The translations under genes and the position numbers were made by a program. This document shows, piece after piece, positions 26,273 to 34,763 of a DNA stretch of 64,000 nucleotides. The stretch covers positions 1,674,001 through 1,738,000 of the forward strand of contig OZ244915.1 in assembly GCA_965221815.1 (NCBI GenBank), in the 5' to 3' direction. The notes beneath the pieces are model-generated. The model searched no databases. It saw nothing but the letters and a program-made list of their open reading frames with translations, and had not been told where the DNA came from. The stretch is from JAPOXR01 sp965221815 (GTDB lineage: Bacteria; Pseudomonadota; Alphaproteobacteria; Rhodobacterales; Rhodobacteraceae). Within the stretch, counting starts at the first letter, position 1, and the number at the start of each line of letters is the position of its first letter.

Positions 26273-27700
26273 ATGGTCGCAATGGAACATGTTTTCGATG
26301 AAATGACGGGAACTGGCAACAGTCCATTACCGTCATACCAGGCTTATCGCGCGTGGTTCGATGGAGAAAACCTGAGCGATTTGCGCCGCAAATCGCGCGA
26401 TGCCGAGGATTTTTTTCGCCGCACCGGGATTACCTTTAATGTCTATGGCGATCACGAGGCCGAGGAAAGGCTGATTCCATTCGACATTGTCCCCCGAATC
26501 ATCTCAGCGTGGGAATGGTCACGTCTGACACGCGGGATCGAACAGCGCGTACGGGCCATCAATGCCTTTCTCCATGATATTTACCATCGCCAGGAGATTC
26601 TGCGGGCCGGGCGCATTCCGATTGAACTGGTTGCGGCAAATCCCGCGTTCCTTCCACAAATGATCGGCGCGGCTCCACCCAAGAAAATTTACACGCATAT
26701 TGTCGGAATCGACATCGTTCGCACCGCACAGGATGAATTTTTTGTTCTCGAAGACAATGCCCGCACACCGTCTGGTGTTTCCTATATGCTCGAGAATCGG
26801 GAAACGATGCTGCAGATGTTTCCGGAACTGTTCAGCCGTATTCGGGTCAAACCGGTGCAGGACTATCCAATCAATCTGCGCCGTTCACTCGCCGCTTGCG
26901 CACCCGCAGATTGCGATGACGACTGCACCGTCGTGGTTCTCACACCTGGCTTACATAATTCGGCATATTTCGAACATGCGTTCCTGGCCGATCATATGGG
27001 TGTTGAATTGGTTGAAGGCTGTGATCTCAGGATTATCGATGGAAAGGTCGCGATGCGGACCACCGAGGGCTACAAACCCATCGACGTTCTCTATCGCCGC
27101 GTCGATGACAGTTTCCTTGATCCCCTCAGCTTCAATCCTGACAGTCTGCTTGGCGTGCCGGGGATCATGGGAATTTATCTGGCAGGGAAGATTACCATTG
27201 CCAATGCACCGGGGACCGGCATCGCGGATGACAAGGCGATTTACAGCTATATGCCGGAAATCATCGAATTCTATACCGGGGAAAAGTCCATCCTCAAGAA
27301 TGTGCCCACCTGGCGTTGCTCGGAACCCGAAGCACTGGCCTATGTGCTTGAACATCTCGATGAATTGGTGGTGAAGGAAGTTCATGGTTCCGGCGGGTAT
27401 GGCATGCATGTCGGCCCGGCGTCTTCAAGACGGGAACGAACAAAATTCGCCGCCAAACTCAAGGCCCGCCCCAAAAATTACATCGCCCAGCCCACGCTCG
27501 CCCTGTCCACCGTTCCGATCCTGACGCAAAAGGGGCTTGCACCCCGTCATGTCGATCTCAGGCCCTATGTGCTGGTCTCTCCTGACAAGATCACCGTCAC
27601 CCCTGGTGGCCTGACCCGGGTTGCCCTGAAACGCGGCTCATTGGTTGTCAATTCCAGTCAGGGAGGAGGCACCAAGGATACATGGGTGCTGGAAGACTAG
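26273..27700 (+). CDS. Circularly permuted ATP-grasp protein (Anbu operon)
   Basis: A 475-residue member of the DUF404/DUF407 circularly permuted ATP-grasp family. Recognisable parts are FNVYGDHEAEERLIPFDIVPRI, FFVLEDNARTPSGVSYMLENRE, VDVLYRRVDDSFLDP and VKEVHGSGGYGMHVGP (nucleotide loop). It is predicted to make a peptide or amide bond, substrate unknown. ATG 26273 is chosen for the AGGA 8 bp upstream. It is followed after 3 bp by the alpha-E gene, and with the next two genes forms the conserved Anbu cluster. Confidence 0.9.
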   Translation: MVAMEHVFDEMTGTGNSPLPSYQAYRAWFDGENLSDLRRKSRDAEDFFRRTGITFNVYGDHEAEERLIPFDIVPRIISAWEWSRLTRGIEQRVRAINAFLHDIYHRQEILRAGRIPIELVAANPAFLPQMIGAAPPKKIYTHIVGIDIVRTAQDEFFVLEDNARTPSGVSYMLENRETMLQMFPELFSRIRVKPVQDYPINLRRSLAACAPADCDDDCTVVVLTPGLHNSAYFEHAFLADHMGVELVEGCDLRIIDGKVAMRTTEGYKPIDVLYRRVDDSFLDPLSFNPDSLLGVPGIMGIYLAGKITIANAPGTGIADDKAIYSYMPEIIEFYTGEKSILKNVPTWRCSEPEALAYVLEHLDELVVKEVHGSGGYGMHVGPASSRRERTKFAAKLKARPKNYIAQPTLALSTVPILTQKGLAPRHVDLRPYVLVSPDKITVTPGGLTRVALKRGSLVVNSSQGGGTKDTWVLED

Positions 27701-27703
27701 ACG

Positions 27704-28645
27704 ATGCTCGGAAGAACGGCTGGCGGCCTGTTTTGGATGTTTCGTTACCTCGAGAGATCCGAAAACACAGCGCGACTCATCGAAACCGGTTTTCGGATCG
27801 GCCTCACGCGCAGGACAGGTGAAAATGAAGAATGGCAGAGTGTCTTGCAAACCGCTGCCGTGGACGATCTCTATTCCCGTCATTATGCGCAGCTCGAAGC
27901 CAGTAAAGTCATTGATTTTCTGCTCAGAGACGCAAACAATCCGTCTTCCGTCATGTCGTCTATTGCCACCGCGCGCCACAATGCACGTCGCGTGCGCACC
28001 GCGATTACCGGTGAAGTCTGGGGCGCCATCAACGATACATTCCTTTACCTGAAACAGGCGCTCAAACGCCCGGTCTCCACGCGCGATCTGCCCGCGTTGT
28101 TGTCAACCATCCGCCAGCAATCGCAACTGGTTCGCGGTGCAACCCATGGTTCAATGTTGCGCAATGATCTATTTGATTTTTGCCGCCTCGGAACATTTCT
28201 TGAACGCGCTGACAACACCGCACGCATTCTCGATGTGAAATATTACGTTTTGCTTCCCTCGATCAGTCAAATCGGTTCCAATCTTGACAATATTCAATGG
28301 GAAACCATCCTTCGTTCCGTCGGCGGACAGCGTGCCTATAGAACTGTTGATCGTGGAGACCCCTGTCCCAAGGGAATTGCGAATTTTCTTATCTTTGACG
28401 GCAGAATGCCGCGCAGCCTGATGTTTTCAACAAGCAAGATTGCCACCAACATGCACTTTCTTGAAAAAGTTTACGGGATACGCCAGACCTCTCATGATCA
28501 TGCCGATCAATTGATCGCGCGGCTTGAGAATGGCAATATTGAACGCGTGTTCGAAGAGGGGCTGCATGAGTTTATCTCCGACTTTCTACGCGATACCGCG
28601 CGCCTCGGCACACAAATTGAGAGCGACTATCGCTTCCTGGAGTAA
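27704..28645 (+). CDS. Alpha-E domain protein (DUF403)
   Basis: A 313-residue mostly helical protein beginning MLGRTAGGLFWMFRYLERSE, the alpha-E (DUF403) start, with FCRLGTFLERADNTARILDVKYY near the middle. The family always travels with permuted ATP-grasp and transglutaminase-like proteins and is thought to work with them. The start is 3 bp after the upstream stop and the stop is 4 bp before the next GTG. Confidence 0.9.
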   Translation: MLGRTAGGLFWMFRYLERSENTARLIETGFRIGLTRRTGENEEWQSVLQTAAVDDLYSRHYAQLEASKVIDFLLRDANNPSSVMSSIATARHNARRVRTAITGEVWGAINDTFLYLKQALKRPVSTRDLPALLSTIRQQSQLVRGATHGSMLRNDLFDFCRLGTFLERADNTARILDVKYYVLLPSISQIGSNLDNIQWETILRSVGGQRAYRTVDRGDPCPKGIANFLIFDGRMPRSLMFSTSKIATNMHFLEKVYGIRQTSHDHADQLIARLENGNIERVFEEGLHEFISDFLRDTARLGTQIESDYRFLE

Positions 28646-28649
28646 TCCT

Positions 28650-29453
28650 GTGCATCTGACAATTGAACATTCCACGACATACGAGTTTGAGGATACACCG
28701 GATTACGGGCTTCAGCAGGTCCGTCTGAAACCCAAGGATTCGCCAAGCCAGCGAGTCGAGAATTGGGAATTGTCAGTGACCGGGGGAGAGTTTCAGGCAG
28801 AGTTCAACGATCATTATCGCAATGTCGTCACACTTCTTTCGATCGACGCCCATGCCGAGTCCATTACGGTGCGCTGTCAGGGTCTCGTCGAGACCACTGA
28901 CACTTCGGGCGTTCTCGGCAAACATCGCGGCTTTGTCCCCTTGTGGTACTTTAAGCAACCGACCGATTTAACCCGAGCAGGATCCGAACTGCGGGGTCTG
29001 ACGCGAGGTCTGCGCGAGACGGCGGCCGAACCCATTGCCTGTTTGCACGAACTCTCGCGACGGGTCGCTGACACAGTTGTTTACCAGACCGGTACGACGG
29101 ATATCCAGACCACTGCCGAAGATGCGGTGCAGCGTGGCCATGGCGTGTGTCAGGACCATGCCCATATCTTCATCGGTGCCGCTCGCCATCTGCGATTTCC
29201 TGCCCGCTATGTATCCGGATACCTGATGGCCGCGGTCGAGCAACCTCAATATGCCGGCCATGCCTGGGCCGAGATTTATGTTGAATCGCTGGGATGGGTC
29301 GGCTTTGATGTCTCCAATCAGGTGTCTCCTGACGCGCGCTATGTACGTGTCGCCACAGGCCTTGATTATCATGATGCCGCGCCTATCTCCGGTCTGCGTT
29401 TTGGCAAGGGCGGTGAAGCCATGTCCGTTGAAATTTGTGTGCAGCAACAGTGA
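28650..29453 (+). CDS. Transglutaminase-like cysteine peptidase (Anbu operon)
   Basis: A 267-residue protein. The N-terminal bacterial transglutaminase-like domain (LTIEHSTTYEFEDTPDYGLQQVRLKP) is followed by the catalytic core with Cys in GHGVCQDHAHIFIGAAR, His in GHAWAEIYV and Asp in GWVGFDVSNQ. GTG 28650 is the start, with GGAG 7 bp before, because it gives the family N-terminus. A longer frame from 28524 overlaps the alpha-E gene. Confidence 0.9.
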   Translation: MHLTIEHSTTYEFEDTPDYGLQQVRLKPKDSPSQRVENWELSVTGGEFQAEFNDHYRNVVTLLSIDAHAESITVRCQGLVETTDTSGVLGKHRGFVPLWYFKQPTDLTRAGSELRGLTRGLRETAAEPIACLHELSRRVADTVVYQTGTTDIQTTAEDAVQRGHGVCQDHAHIFIGAARHLRFPARYVSGYLMAAVEQPQYAGHAWAEIYVESLGWVGFDVSNQVSPDARYVRVATGLDYHDAAPISGLRFGKGGEAMSVEICVQQQ

Positions 29454-29577
29454 CGTCTTCGGCAATGAATTGGCATCCTGCAGTTCATATCTGGCTTCAC
29501 GATGAGGTGACTGTTTCGCCTCCGGAGTTGCTGCGTCAGATAATGATGGCCAGACGCACAATTGAGGCGCGGCGATA

Positions 29578-30318
29578 TTGACCTATTGCGTGGGGCTGAA
29601 GCTTCGGCGCGGATTGGTGCTGATGTCCGACACCCGGACCAATGCCGGCGTCGACAATATCAGCACTTTCAAGAAGCTGTTTGTCTGGGAGAGTCCCGGT
29701 GAGCGGTCGATCACCATCCTCACGGCGGGCAATTTGGCGACGACGCAGTCGGTGGTCAGTATTTTGGACCAGCACACAAAAGACCAGGACGTGGAAAGTG
29801 CCAGGACTATTCTGACCGCATCCTCAATGTTTAACGTGGCGCAAATAATCGGCGCGGTCCTGCGTGACGTCACTGCCCGTCATTCACAAGAGACCGTCGT
29901 CAATGCCGAATGCCCGTTTTCCGCCACGCTCATTGTTGGTGGCCAGGTGAAAGGTGAGGAACCGCGATTGTTCCTGATCTATCCCGAAGGCAATTTCGCC
30001 GAGGCGGCCGAGGATACGCCCTATTTCCAGACCGGTGAAACCAAGTATGGAAGGCCGATTCTGGTGCGCGCCTTTGATCCCGACATGAGTTTTGAAGACG
30101 CCGCGAAACTGCTCATGGTGAGCTTTGATTCAACGATAAAAGCCAATCTCTCGGTGGGTTTGCCGTTAGACATGCATATCTACCAGGCCGGCAGCCTGCG
30201 CACCGGGATATGTCGCCGCATTACACCCGACGACAGTTACTTTGAAATGATTTCGACATCCTGGGGAGAATCCTTGCGACAAGCGGTCGTGGCTCTGCCC
30301 CCATACATACTGGACTGA
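29578..30318 (+). CDS. Anbu proteasome-like peptidase
   Basis: A 246-residue Ntn hydrolase related to HslV and the 20S beta subunit. The start codon is TTG (29578) and the protein reads MTYCVGLK, so removal of Met would expose the Thr nucleophile. The supporting residues are Asp in LMSDTRTNAG and Lys in FKKLFVW. Anbu forms open, helical or ring-like assemblies. In many proteobacteria it follows ATP-grasp, alpha-E and transglutaminase genes exactly as here, so a shared modification-and-cleavage role is likely, though its substrates are unknown. Confidence 0.92.
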   Translation: MTYCVGLKLRRGLVLMSDTRTNAGVDNISTFKKLFVWESPGERSITILTAGNLATTQSVVSILDQHTKDQDVESARTILTASSMFNVAQIIGAVLRDVTARHSQETVVNAECPFSATLIVGGQVKGEEPRLFLIYPEGNFAEAAEDTPYFQTGETKYGRPILVRAFDPDMSFEDAAKLLMVSFDSTIKANLSVGLPLDMHIYQAGSLRTGICRRITPDDSYFEMISTSWGESLRQAVVALPPYILD

Positions 30319-30661
30319 CACGCCGGTCTTTGTCAGTCGGTGTCATGCTTGAGCAAGATCAACATGGCCGCCACCGTCGCCGCAACACCGGCGATGACCG
30401 CGAAACGGGGAAACCCGTGTCCCAAAGTTGCTTCCCAGGCAATGACCCAACTCGGCGTGAGATATGTATAAGCCATGACTTTTGCGGAAGGCAGCCGCAT
30501 CGCCGCATAATTGACCGCGACAAAGGTGAGTGCTGTTGAAACGACGGTGAGATAGCCAATTGTCATCCAGACGATCGCCGGTAAAGACACCCAATCAATC
30601 ACGGCAACTTCTTTCCGTCCATAGATCAGCATCAGCACCGCACCGGCCATCATCGTTCCTA

Positions 30662-31874
30662 GTGTTTTGCCTCATACAGATAGTTCCATATCCTGCAACC
30701 GTCGGTGGCCCCGCTTCCAGGATGCGACGAGATCCTCGGGGTCCCGGCGCCAGCGGAACGGGTGGGCCTCATGGGCATTGTGGTGGGCGATGTAGTCTTC
30801 TACCGCTGTGATGCACGCGTCAAGGGAATTGAAGATGGCATGCTTGAGTCTCTGTCGGGCCAGTTTCGAGAAGAAGCCCTCGACGGCGTTCATCCACGAG
30901 GCCGATGTCGGTGTGAAGTGGAAGGTCCAGTGCGGGTGGTCGGCAAGCCAGGCATGCACGTGCGCCGACTTGTGGGCGGACAGGTTGTCAAGGATGACAT
31001 GGACCGCCATCGTGGGGTCGAGGTCCGCCGCCACATGATCGAGGAACGCACAGAAATCCGCGGAGCGGTGGCGCTCGGTCATCTTTCCGACCACCTTGCC
31101 AGTGGCGACATCGAGGGCCGCCAGCAACGTGGTGGTGCCGTTCCGTTTGTAATCATGCGTGCGGGTTGTCGGGTGACCCGGGGCGGGCGGCAGGGGTGTC
31201 TGGGTGCGGCCGAGGGCCTGGATCTGGGTCTTTTCATCCACCGAGAGGACCACGGCGTGATCCGGTGGGTTCATGTACAGTCCGATGACATCGTGGGCCT
31301 TGATGCCGAACCGGGGATCGTTCGAGACCTTGAAGGTCTTGACCTGATGGGGCCGCAGGCCATGGCGCTGCAGGATCCGGTGCACGGTGGTGGCCGTCAG
31401 GCCCCCGACCGCTGTGGCCAGGGCCTTGAGGGTCCAGTGGCTGCGGTTGGGCGGGGGTGGCGACATCGCCAGATCGATGACGGCCTGGATCCGGTCGGCG
31501 GGAATGGGTGTCTTGCCCGGCGGCCGGGTGGCATCGCGCAGGAGACCGTCGACACCCTCGGAAAGGAAACGGTCCCACCAGCGCCAGACGGTGGGTTTCG
31601 AGAGGCCTGTCTGCCGCATGGTCTCGACGAGGCCACAGCCGTCCCCGAGGGCGAGGATGATGCGGGCCCGCCAGACATGCTTCTGAGGGCTCTGGGGGTG
31701 GCTGACGATGTGCTCGAGGCGTGTGCGATCGGTGTCTGGCAGCCGGATCTCCGGCCGTGTCGATGTCCTGCCCATGGGTCTGTCTCCTGCCTTGGTGTTG
31801 GCCGCGGGCTCGCGGCGGCAGGATGATACCATGATGTGGGGCAGGAATAGAATCCTTTGTTTGTTATTATACAC
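30662..31874 (-). mobile_element. IS630 family insertion sequence
   Basis: A 1213-bp element bounded by TA duplications (30660-30661 and 31875-31876). The ends share only GTGT plus scattered matches, so terminal repeats are weak. One transposase gene fills it. It has much higher GC than the host gene it splits. Because the host gene can be restored perfectly, the boundaries are certain. Confidence 0.9.
30672..31775 (-). CDS. IS630 family transposase
   Basis: A 367-residue DDE transposase. N-terminal helix-turn-helix domains (GLVETMRQTGLSKPTVWRWW; a second near residue 120 with LTATTVHRILQRHGLRP) precede the catalytic core: Asp in VLSVDEKTQIQAL, Asp in VILDNLSAHKS and Glu in WMNAVEGFFSKLAR. 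ATG 31775 has AGGAGA at 8 bp. The reading frame has no stop between the truncated EamA gene and the transposase, so a fused product could also be read. Confidence 0.93.
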   Translation of the reverse strand: MGRTSTRPEIRLPDTDRTRLEHIVSHPQSPQKHVWRARIILALGDGCGLVETMRQTGLSKPTVWRWWDRFLSEGVDGLLRDATRPPGKTPIPADRIQAVIDLAMSPPPPNRSHWTLKALATAVGGLTATTVHRILQRHGLRPHQVKTFKVSNDPRFGIKAHDVIGLYMNPPDHAVVLSVDEKTQIQALGRTQTPLPPAPGHPTTRTHDYKRNGTTTLLAALDVATGKVVGKMTERHRSADFCAFLDHVAADLDPTMAVHVILDNLSAHKSAHVHAWLADHPHWTFHFTPTSASWMNAVEGFFSKLARQRLKHAIFNSLDACITAVEDYIAHHNAHEAHPFRWRRDPEDLVASWKRGHRRLQDMELSV

Positions 31875-32488
31875 TAGGACGAAAACAATTGGTGATTCGC
31901 CACGATTGAAAAGGCGTTGCAATGGCGTTGAGAGCCCATGACAGATGCAGCCAATCAAGAATATCGCTTCACCGGTGCCCATACGAAATGCCAGCACCGA
32001 TTCCACATCGGCACCGAATATGACCCAGGCTGCACCCGCCGCCCCGAGAGCAAGGGCCAATGTGCTGTGCGGCGCGATCACCTGACGCAACAGGACATAA
32101 CCAGCGACACCGGACAGGATGGGTGTGAGCGTGAATACGGCGCTAATCGAAACAGGAGATGCGGTCTTGAGCCCCTCAAACATGAGCACAAAATAGGCGG
32201 CCATGAGTCCACCGATGATCGCATAGCGCCATGGTTGAGCCGCGTCTTTCCATTTCAACCCGACAGAAAATGCCGCGAACATTCCCATCAATGGCACCGC
32301 CAGGACAAACCGGGCGGCCGTCACTGCAACAGGATCAATTTGATTGGCAATCAGTGAACCAAGACTGAATGATCCCGCAATTCCCAACGAGAAACCGAAC
32401 ATGACGAGATGGCCGCGCACGGCCTGGCTAAGTCTGATCATTGAGCCCATATCTGGCTGGTTCTGCGTTCATCGTTTCCTCAATCTGC

Positions 32489-32693
32489 AAATTTTTGGAG
32501 CTTATAGACATAGGCAGCCAAAATTCACCAACAATTACAACAACTTAACAAATTTCACCCGTCGCAACAGTTTGGAGGTTGTTGCCGGGTTAGAATTTTG
32601 GGCAATTGGGAGGCAATGGATTAATAAAATACAATTTAATCAATATTTTAGATGGTAACAGTTGGCGACCTATGTCTATAAGCTCCAAATTTT
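32489..32693. mobile_element. MITE-like element, about 205 bp, with long inverted repeats
   Basis: The ends are near-perfect inverted repeats of about 30 bp, with core TTTGGAGCTTATAGACATAGG at about 32494-32513 and its complement at about 32670-32689. The interior is AT-rich and non-coding. It carries no transposase, so it would need help in trans. It lies at the edge of the accessory region and cuts into the signal-peptide gene that follows. Confidence 0.65.
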
Positions 32694-32844
32694 ATTCCCC
32701 CGCATTGCCAGCGTCGCGCTCATGGTGTCTGCCAATGCGTTTCCGTACACCGCCCTGGCACAACAAGCGACAGCGACTCGACAAAGCCCTGAGGCAGGTT
32801 CAGCCGAGATGATGCCATCTCTGTACCTGATCACACACATATGA
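32662..32844 (+). pseudogene. Truncated secreted-protein gene (signal peptide only)
   Basis: About 60 codons. FPRIASVALMVSANAFPYTALAQQA is a good Sec signal with ALA|QQ cleavage. The native start is lost in the MITE end (only a TTG remains), and the coding sequence stops 30 residues later at the edge of a repeat (32821) shared with the cassette leaders. It is read as the remains of a further secreted-protein gene. Confidence 0.5.
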
Positions 32845-32870
32845 GATTCTGAGCGGCGGCGGCCCAGTCC
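32821..32870 (+). repeat. Third, diverged copy of the left edge of the cassette leader
   Basis: CTGTACCTGATCACACACAT and the following GAGATTCTGAGCGGCGGCGG match the first 45 bp of the 967-bp leader at 41419 and 48316 with a few substitutions. After that the sequence diverges. Confidence 0.75.
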
Positions 32871-32954
32871 CGGGGACACGACGTGAAGGCGGAGCCCGAA
32901 CGGAGGGGACCCGGGACCTATCAATATCACACACTTAACTCCGGGTCGCGTTCC

Positions 32955-33050
32955 GTACGTATGGCGCGTCAATCAACCTGAGAATTTGCGACAAACAGGG
33001 TAAGAATCCTGGGGAGTGGCGGATGCTGCCCTTCTCCCCGCGGGGAGAGG
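32955..33050 (+). repeat. Dispersed repeat copy with palindromic hairpin
   Basis: About 95 bp, over 90 percent identical by eye to the reverse complement of 44253-44345. It runs from TATGGCGCGTCAATCAACCT to the palindrome CTCCCCGCGGGGAG. Short fragments of its left end occur at 8411 and 13882. Confidence 0.8.
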
Positions 33051-33056
33051 GAGACG

Positions 33057-33521
33057 AACCTGGAGACGGCGACTACCGTCCTGCGGTGGTCCGAACTGCG
33101 CTGGCGCATCGAAGACCGCCATCTCGAGACTCCCGACGATCTGCGCAAATGCTTCGCCGATCACGCCATCACCGCGTTCTGGATCTGGGATCTCACCCAT
33201 CTCGCGTACACGCGGGCCAGTGAGCCCGCGCGCCGCTTCGTGTGCCAGGACGAGATCACGGTGCCCGGTGTCCTCGCGACCGAGCGGGGCGTCCTCAAGG
33301 CCCGGGCACCACCGACGGCGGCCCGGGCGATGACGATCGAACGGTGCGTGGTCCTGACCAGTGGTCTGGCCGGGTTCCATCCCGCAAAGCGTCAGCCGCT
33401 GCTCGGAACCGAAAAACTCTGGCAAGGAATCCAAATCCTCACCAACAGCGTCTTCGCCATCCAGGCCTGGAACAACAGAAACATGAACACAACAGAAACC
33501 GAGTTAAGTCTGATACATTGA
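33057..33521 (+). pseudogene. C-terminal fragment of a Tn5/IS50-like (IS4 family) transposase
   Basis: The open frame enters directly from the preceding repeat without a start codon. WRIEDRHLETPDDLRK and later LAGFHPAKRQPLLGTEKLWQG match the C-terminal catalytic Glu region and dimerisation domain of Tn5-type transposases (the G..D..PG...LW.G ending). The first two thirds are missing. Confidence 0.65.
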
Positions 33522-33747
33522 TAGCATCCTGTTCCCGCCAAGCCCTGCGGTCGAGCCATGTCGCGCCGCGGACGCAGCCGATAATGGCGCAGGCCGGACC
33601 GACCAGGAGCAGGACAAACGGATGCCCGGCGTATTCACCCAAGACACTGGGGGCGAAAAACCTGACAACGGTGCCCAGCATCGGTGACGGCGGGGGCCGA
33701 TCACATGGGCGGCAGACGGCAAGCCGGTCTGTCCGACGATCATGGCA
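33522..33747 (-). other. Short stretch with possible membrane-protein fragment
   Basis: On the minus strand from 33681, MLGTVVRFFAPSVLGEYAG followed by HPFVLLLVGPACAIIGCVRG reads like a one-helix fragment of a membrane protein. There is no ribosome binding site, and its end runs into the transposase relic. No family recognised. Confidence 0.2.
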
Positions 33748-34446
33748 TCATGGGCATGTCAGCCAATTACACCCCCCGGCCACATAGCGGATTTGGCGCG
33801 GCGCGCTTTGCCCTTTGAGATGGATGTTCAAGATGACCACGCGATTGTTGGCATTGGCGGGGAAGGCCACGCTATACGACACTTCATCGGGCAGGTTGAC
33901 AGGACCCAGACTAAGGCAATCGATTGATGTAGGGGTGGTCGTGCAGGTTTTGGGTCCAAGGTCTGGTCTCGCAACGATTTTTGTTAGCTGTACGTCATCG
34001 ACGCCGAAGTCCTTGGGATTGTTGAGGTCTCTTTTCTTGATGATTTTTTCCCCTGGGTTATCTGGGTCGTCTTGGACGATTAGGTCGCAGGTGACACCGT
34101 TTTCGGGGTCATAATCGACAAAGGTCCAGATCATACTGCTGCCGCCCAGCGCCTTCACGACCGGGTCTTCGATTAGTCGCTTGCAGACAGTCTTTTCCGT
34201 TGTGCGCCCGGCCGCCATGGAGGTCAGTGTGGCACGAAAGTTCAAGGTGAGGCCAGTGGCACCGGTGGTGGTAATGCGTTCAATGCCGCTTGGCCAGACA
34301 AACGTATGGTTCCAGGCCTGGCCTGTGTAGATCGACTGGGTGGCCATCCCGGTTTCCGGCGCCTGCGCGTGGGCCGGGCCGCCGGCCATTGCCACCAGCA
34401 GGGCGGCGCCCATCAGGGACTGGATTCTGTGTCTCATCAATGTCAT
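33748..34446 (-). CDS. Secreted protein with phase-variable promoter
   Basis: A 232-residue protein of unrecognised family. The N-terminus is a Sec signal (LMGAALLVAMAGGPAHA|QAP). Five Cys are in the mature part, and it ends GGCNWLTCP. A PSGIER segment resembles PSGITR in the 46.6-kb cassette protein, so they may be distant relatives. ATG 34446 has GGGAGA 8 bp upstream. The promoter contains an 11-G tract between -35 and -10 (separate entry), so expression probably switches. It is the only complete in-frame member of the secreted family here. Confidence 0.75.
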   Translation of the reverse strand: MTLMRHRIQSLMGAALLVAMAGGPAHAQAPETGMATQSIYTGQAWNHTFVWPSGIERITTTGATGLTLNFRATLTSMAAGRTTEKTVCKRLIEDPVVKALGGSSMIWTFVDYDPENGVTCDLIVQDDPDNPGEKIIKKRDLNNPKDFGVDDVQLTKIVARPDLGPKTCTTTPTSIDCLSLGPVNLPDEVSYSVAFPANANNRVVILNIHLKGQSAPRQIRYVAGGCNWLTCP

Positions 34447-34478
34447 GGATTCTCTCCCGGTTGTGACGTCCGGGATCT

Positions 34479-34508
34479 TCGATACCCCCCCCCCCAAGAT
34501 TTTGTCAA
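34479..34508 (-). promoter_or_regulatory. Phase-variable promoter with 11-G spacer tract
   Basis: On the minus strand: TTGACA (34503-34508), seven bases, eleven G (34485-34495), then TATCGA (34479-34484). The spacer is 18 bp, so losing one G would give the optimal 17. The -10 is 32 bp before the ATG of the secreted-protein gene and the ribosome binding site lies between. The layout equals known slipped-strand promoter switches (Neisseria porA, Haemophilus hif). Confidence 0.75.
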
Positions 34509-34523
34509 GCGTATGTACCTGCT

Positions 34524-34547
34524 GGTAGTGTCTTCAGTTTGAAAACC
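34524..34547 (+). repeat. Boundary motif copy 1 (GGTAGTGTCTTCAGTTTGAA)
   Basis: One of four copies of a motif of about 22 bp found at the edges of secreted-protein cassettes (others 41391, 43246 inverted, 48322 inverted). It looks like the end of an unseen transposable element. Confidence 0.65.
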
Positions 34548-34763
34548 ATGCCGGCCGGAATGGAAAGAGGACGACCCGCAGGCCGTCCTTGTCCGTCTGA
34601 TCATCCGGGACGGTGATCAAACGTGTCGCAACGGGTGTTCGCGCACCGCCAGGCCGTCCACAGCTAGGGTCGAACGCTGATTGGGGTTGCATCCCATGGG
34701 CCGTTGCACAGGACGCAGCCTTGATGTCCCGGCCGTGACCGCGGCCTTCATCCAACATAAGTC

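Larger units (their letters stand above)
30333..32450 (-). pseudogene. EamA/DMT-family transporter disrupted by IS630
   Basis: The N-terminal part (32450 down to 31877) has six or so membrane segments typical of EamA transporters (HLVMFGFSLGIAGSFSLGSL at the start). The C-terminal part (30659 down to 30333) completes the second EamA repeat (MMAGAVLMLIYGRKEVAV...TALTFVAVNYAAMRLP). Removing the IS and one TA joins them as IVFVLGTMMAGAVL with no lost base, so the gene was intact before insertion. The exporter is presumably inactive. Confidence 0.9.

Noticed and set aside
30705..31826. A 373-codon open frame on the plus strand
   Set aside because: It lies entirely opposite the IS630 transposase, whose DDE motifs, ribosome binding site and family length are clear. 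The plus frame is a by-product of high GC.
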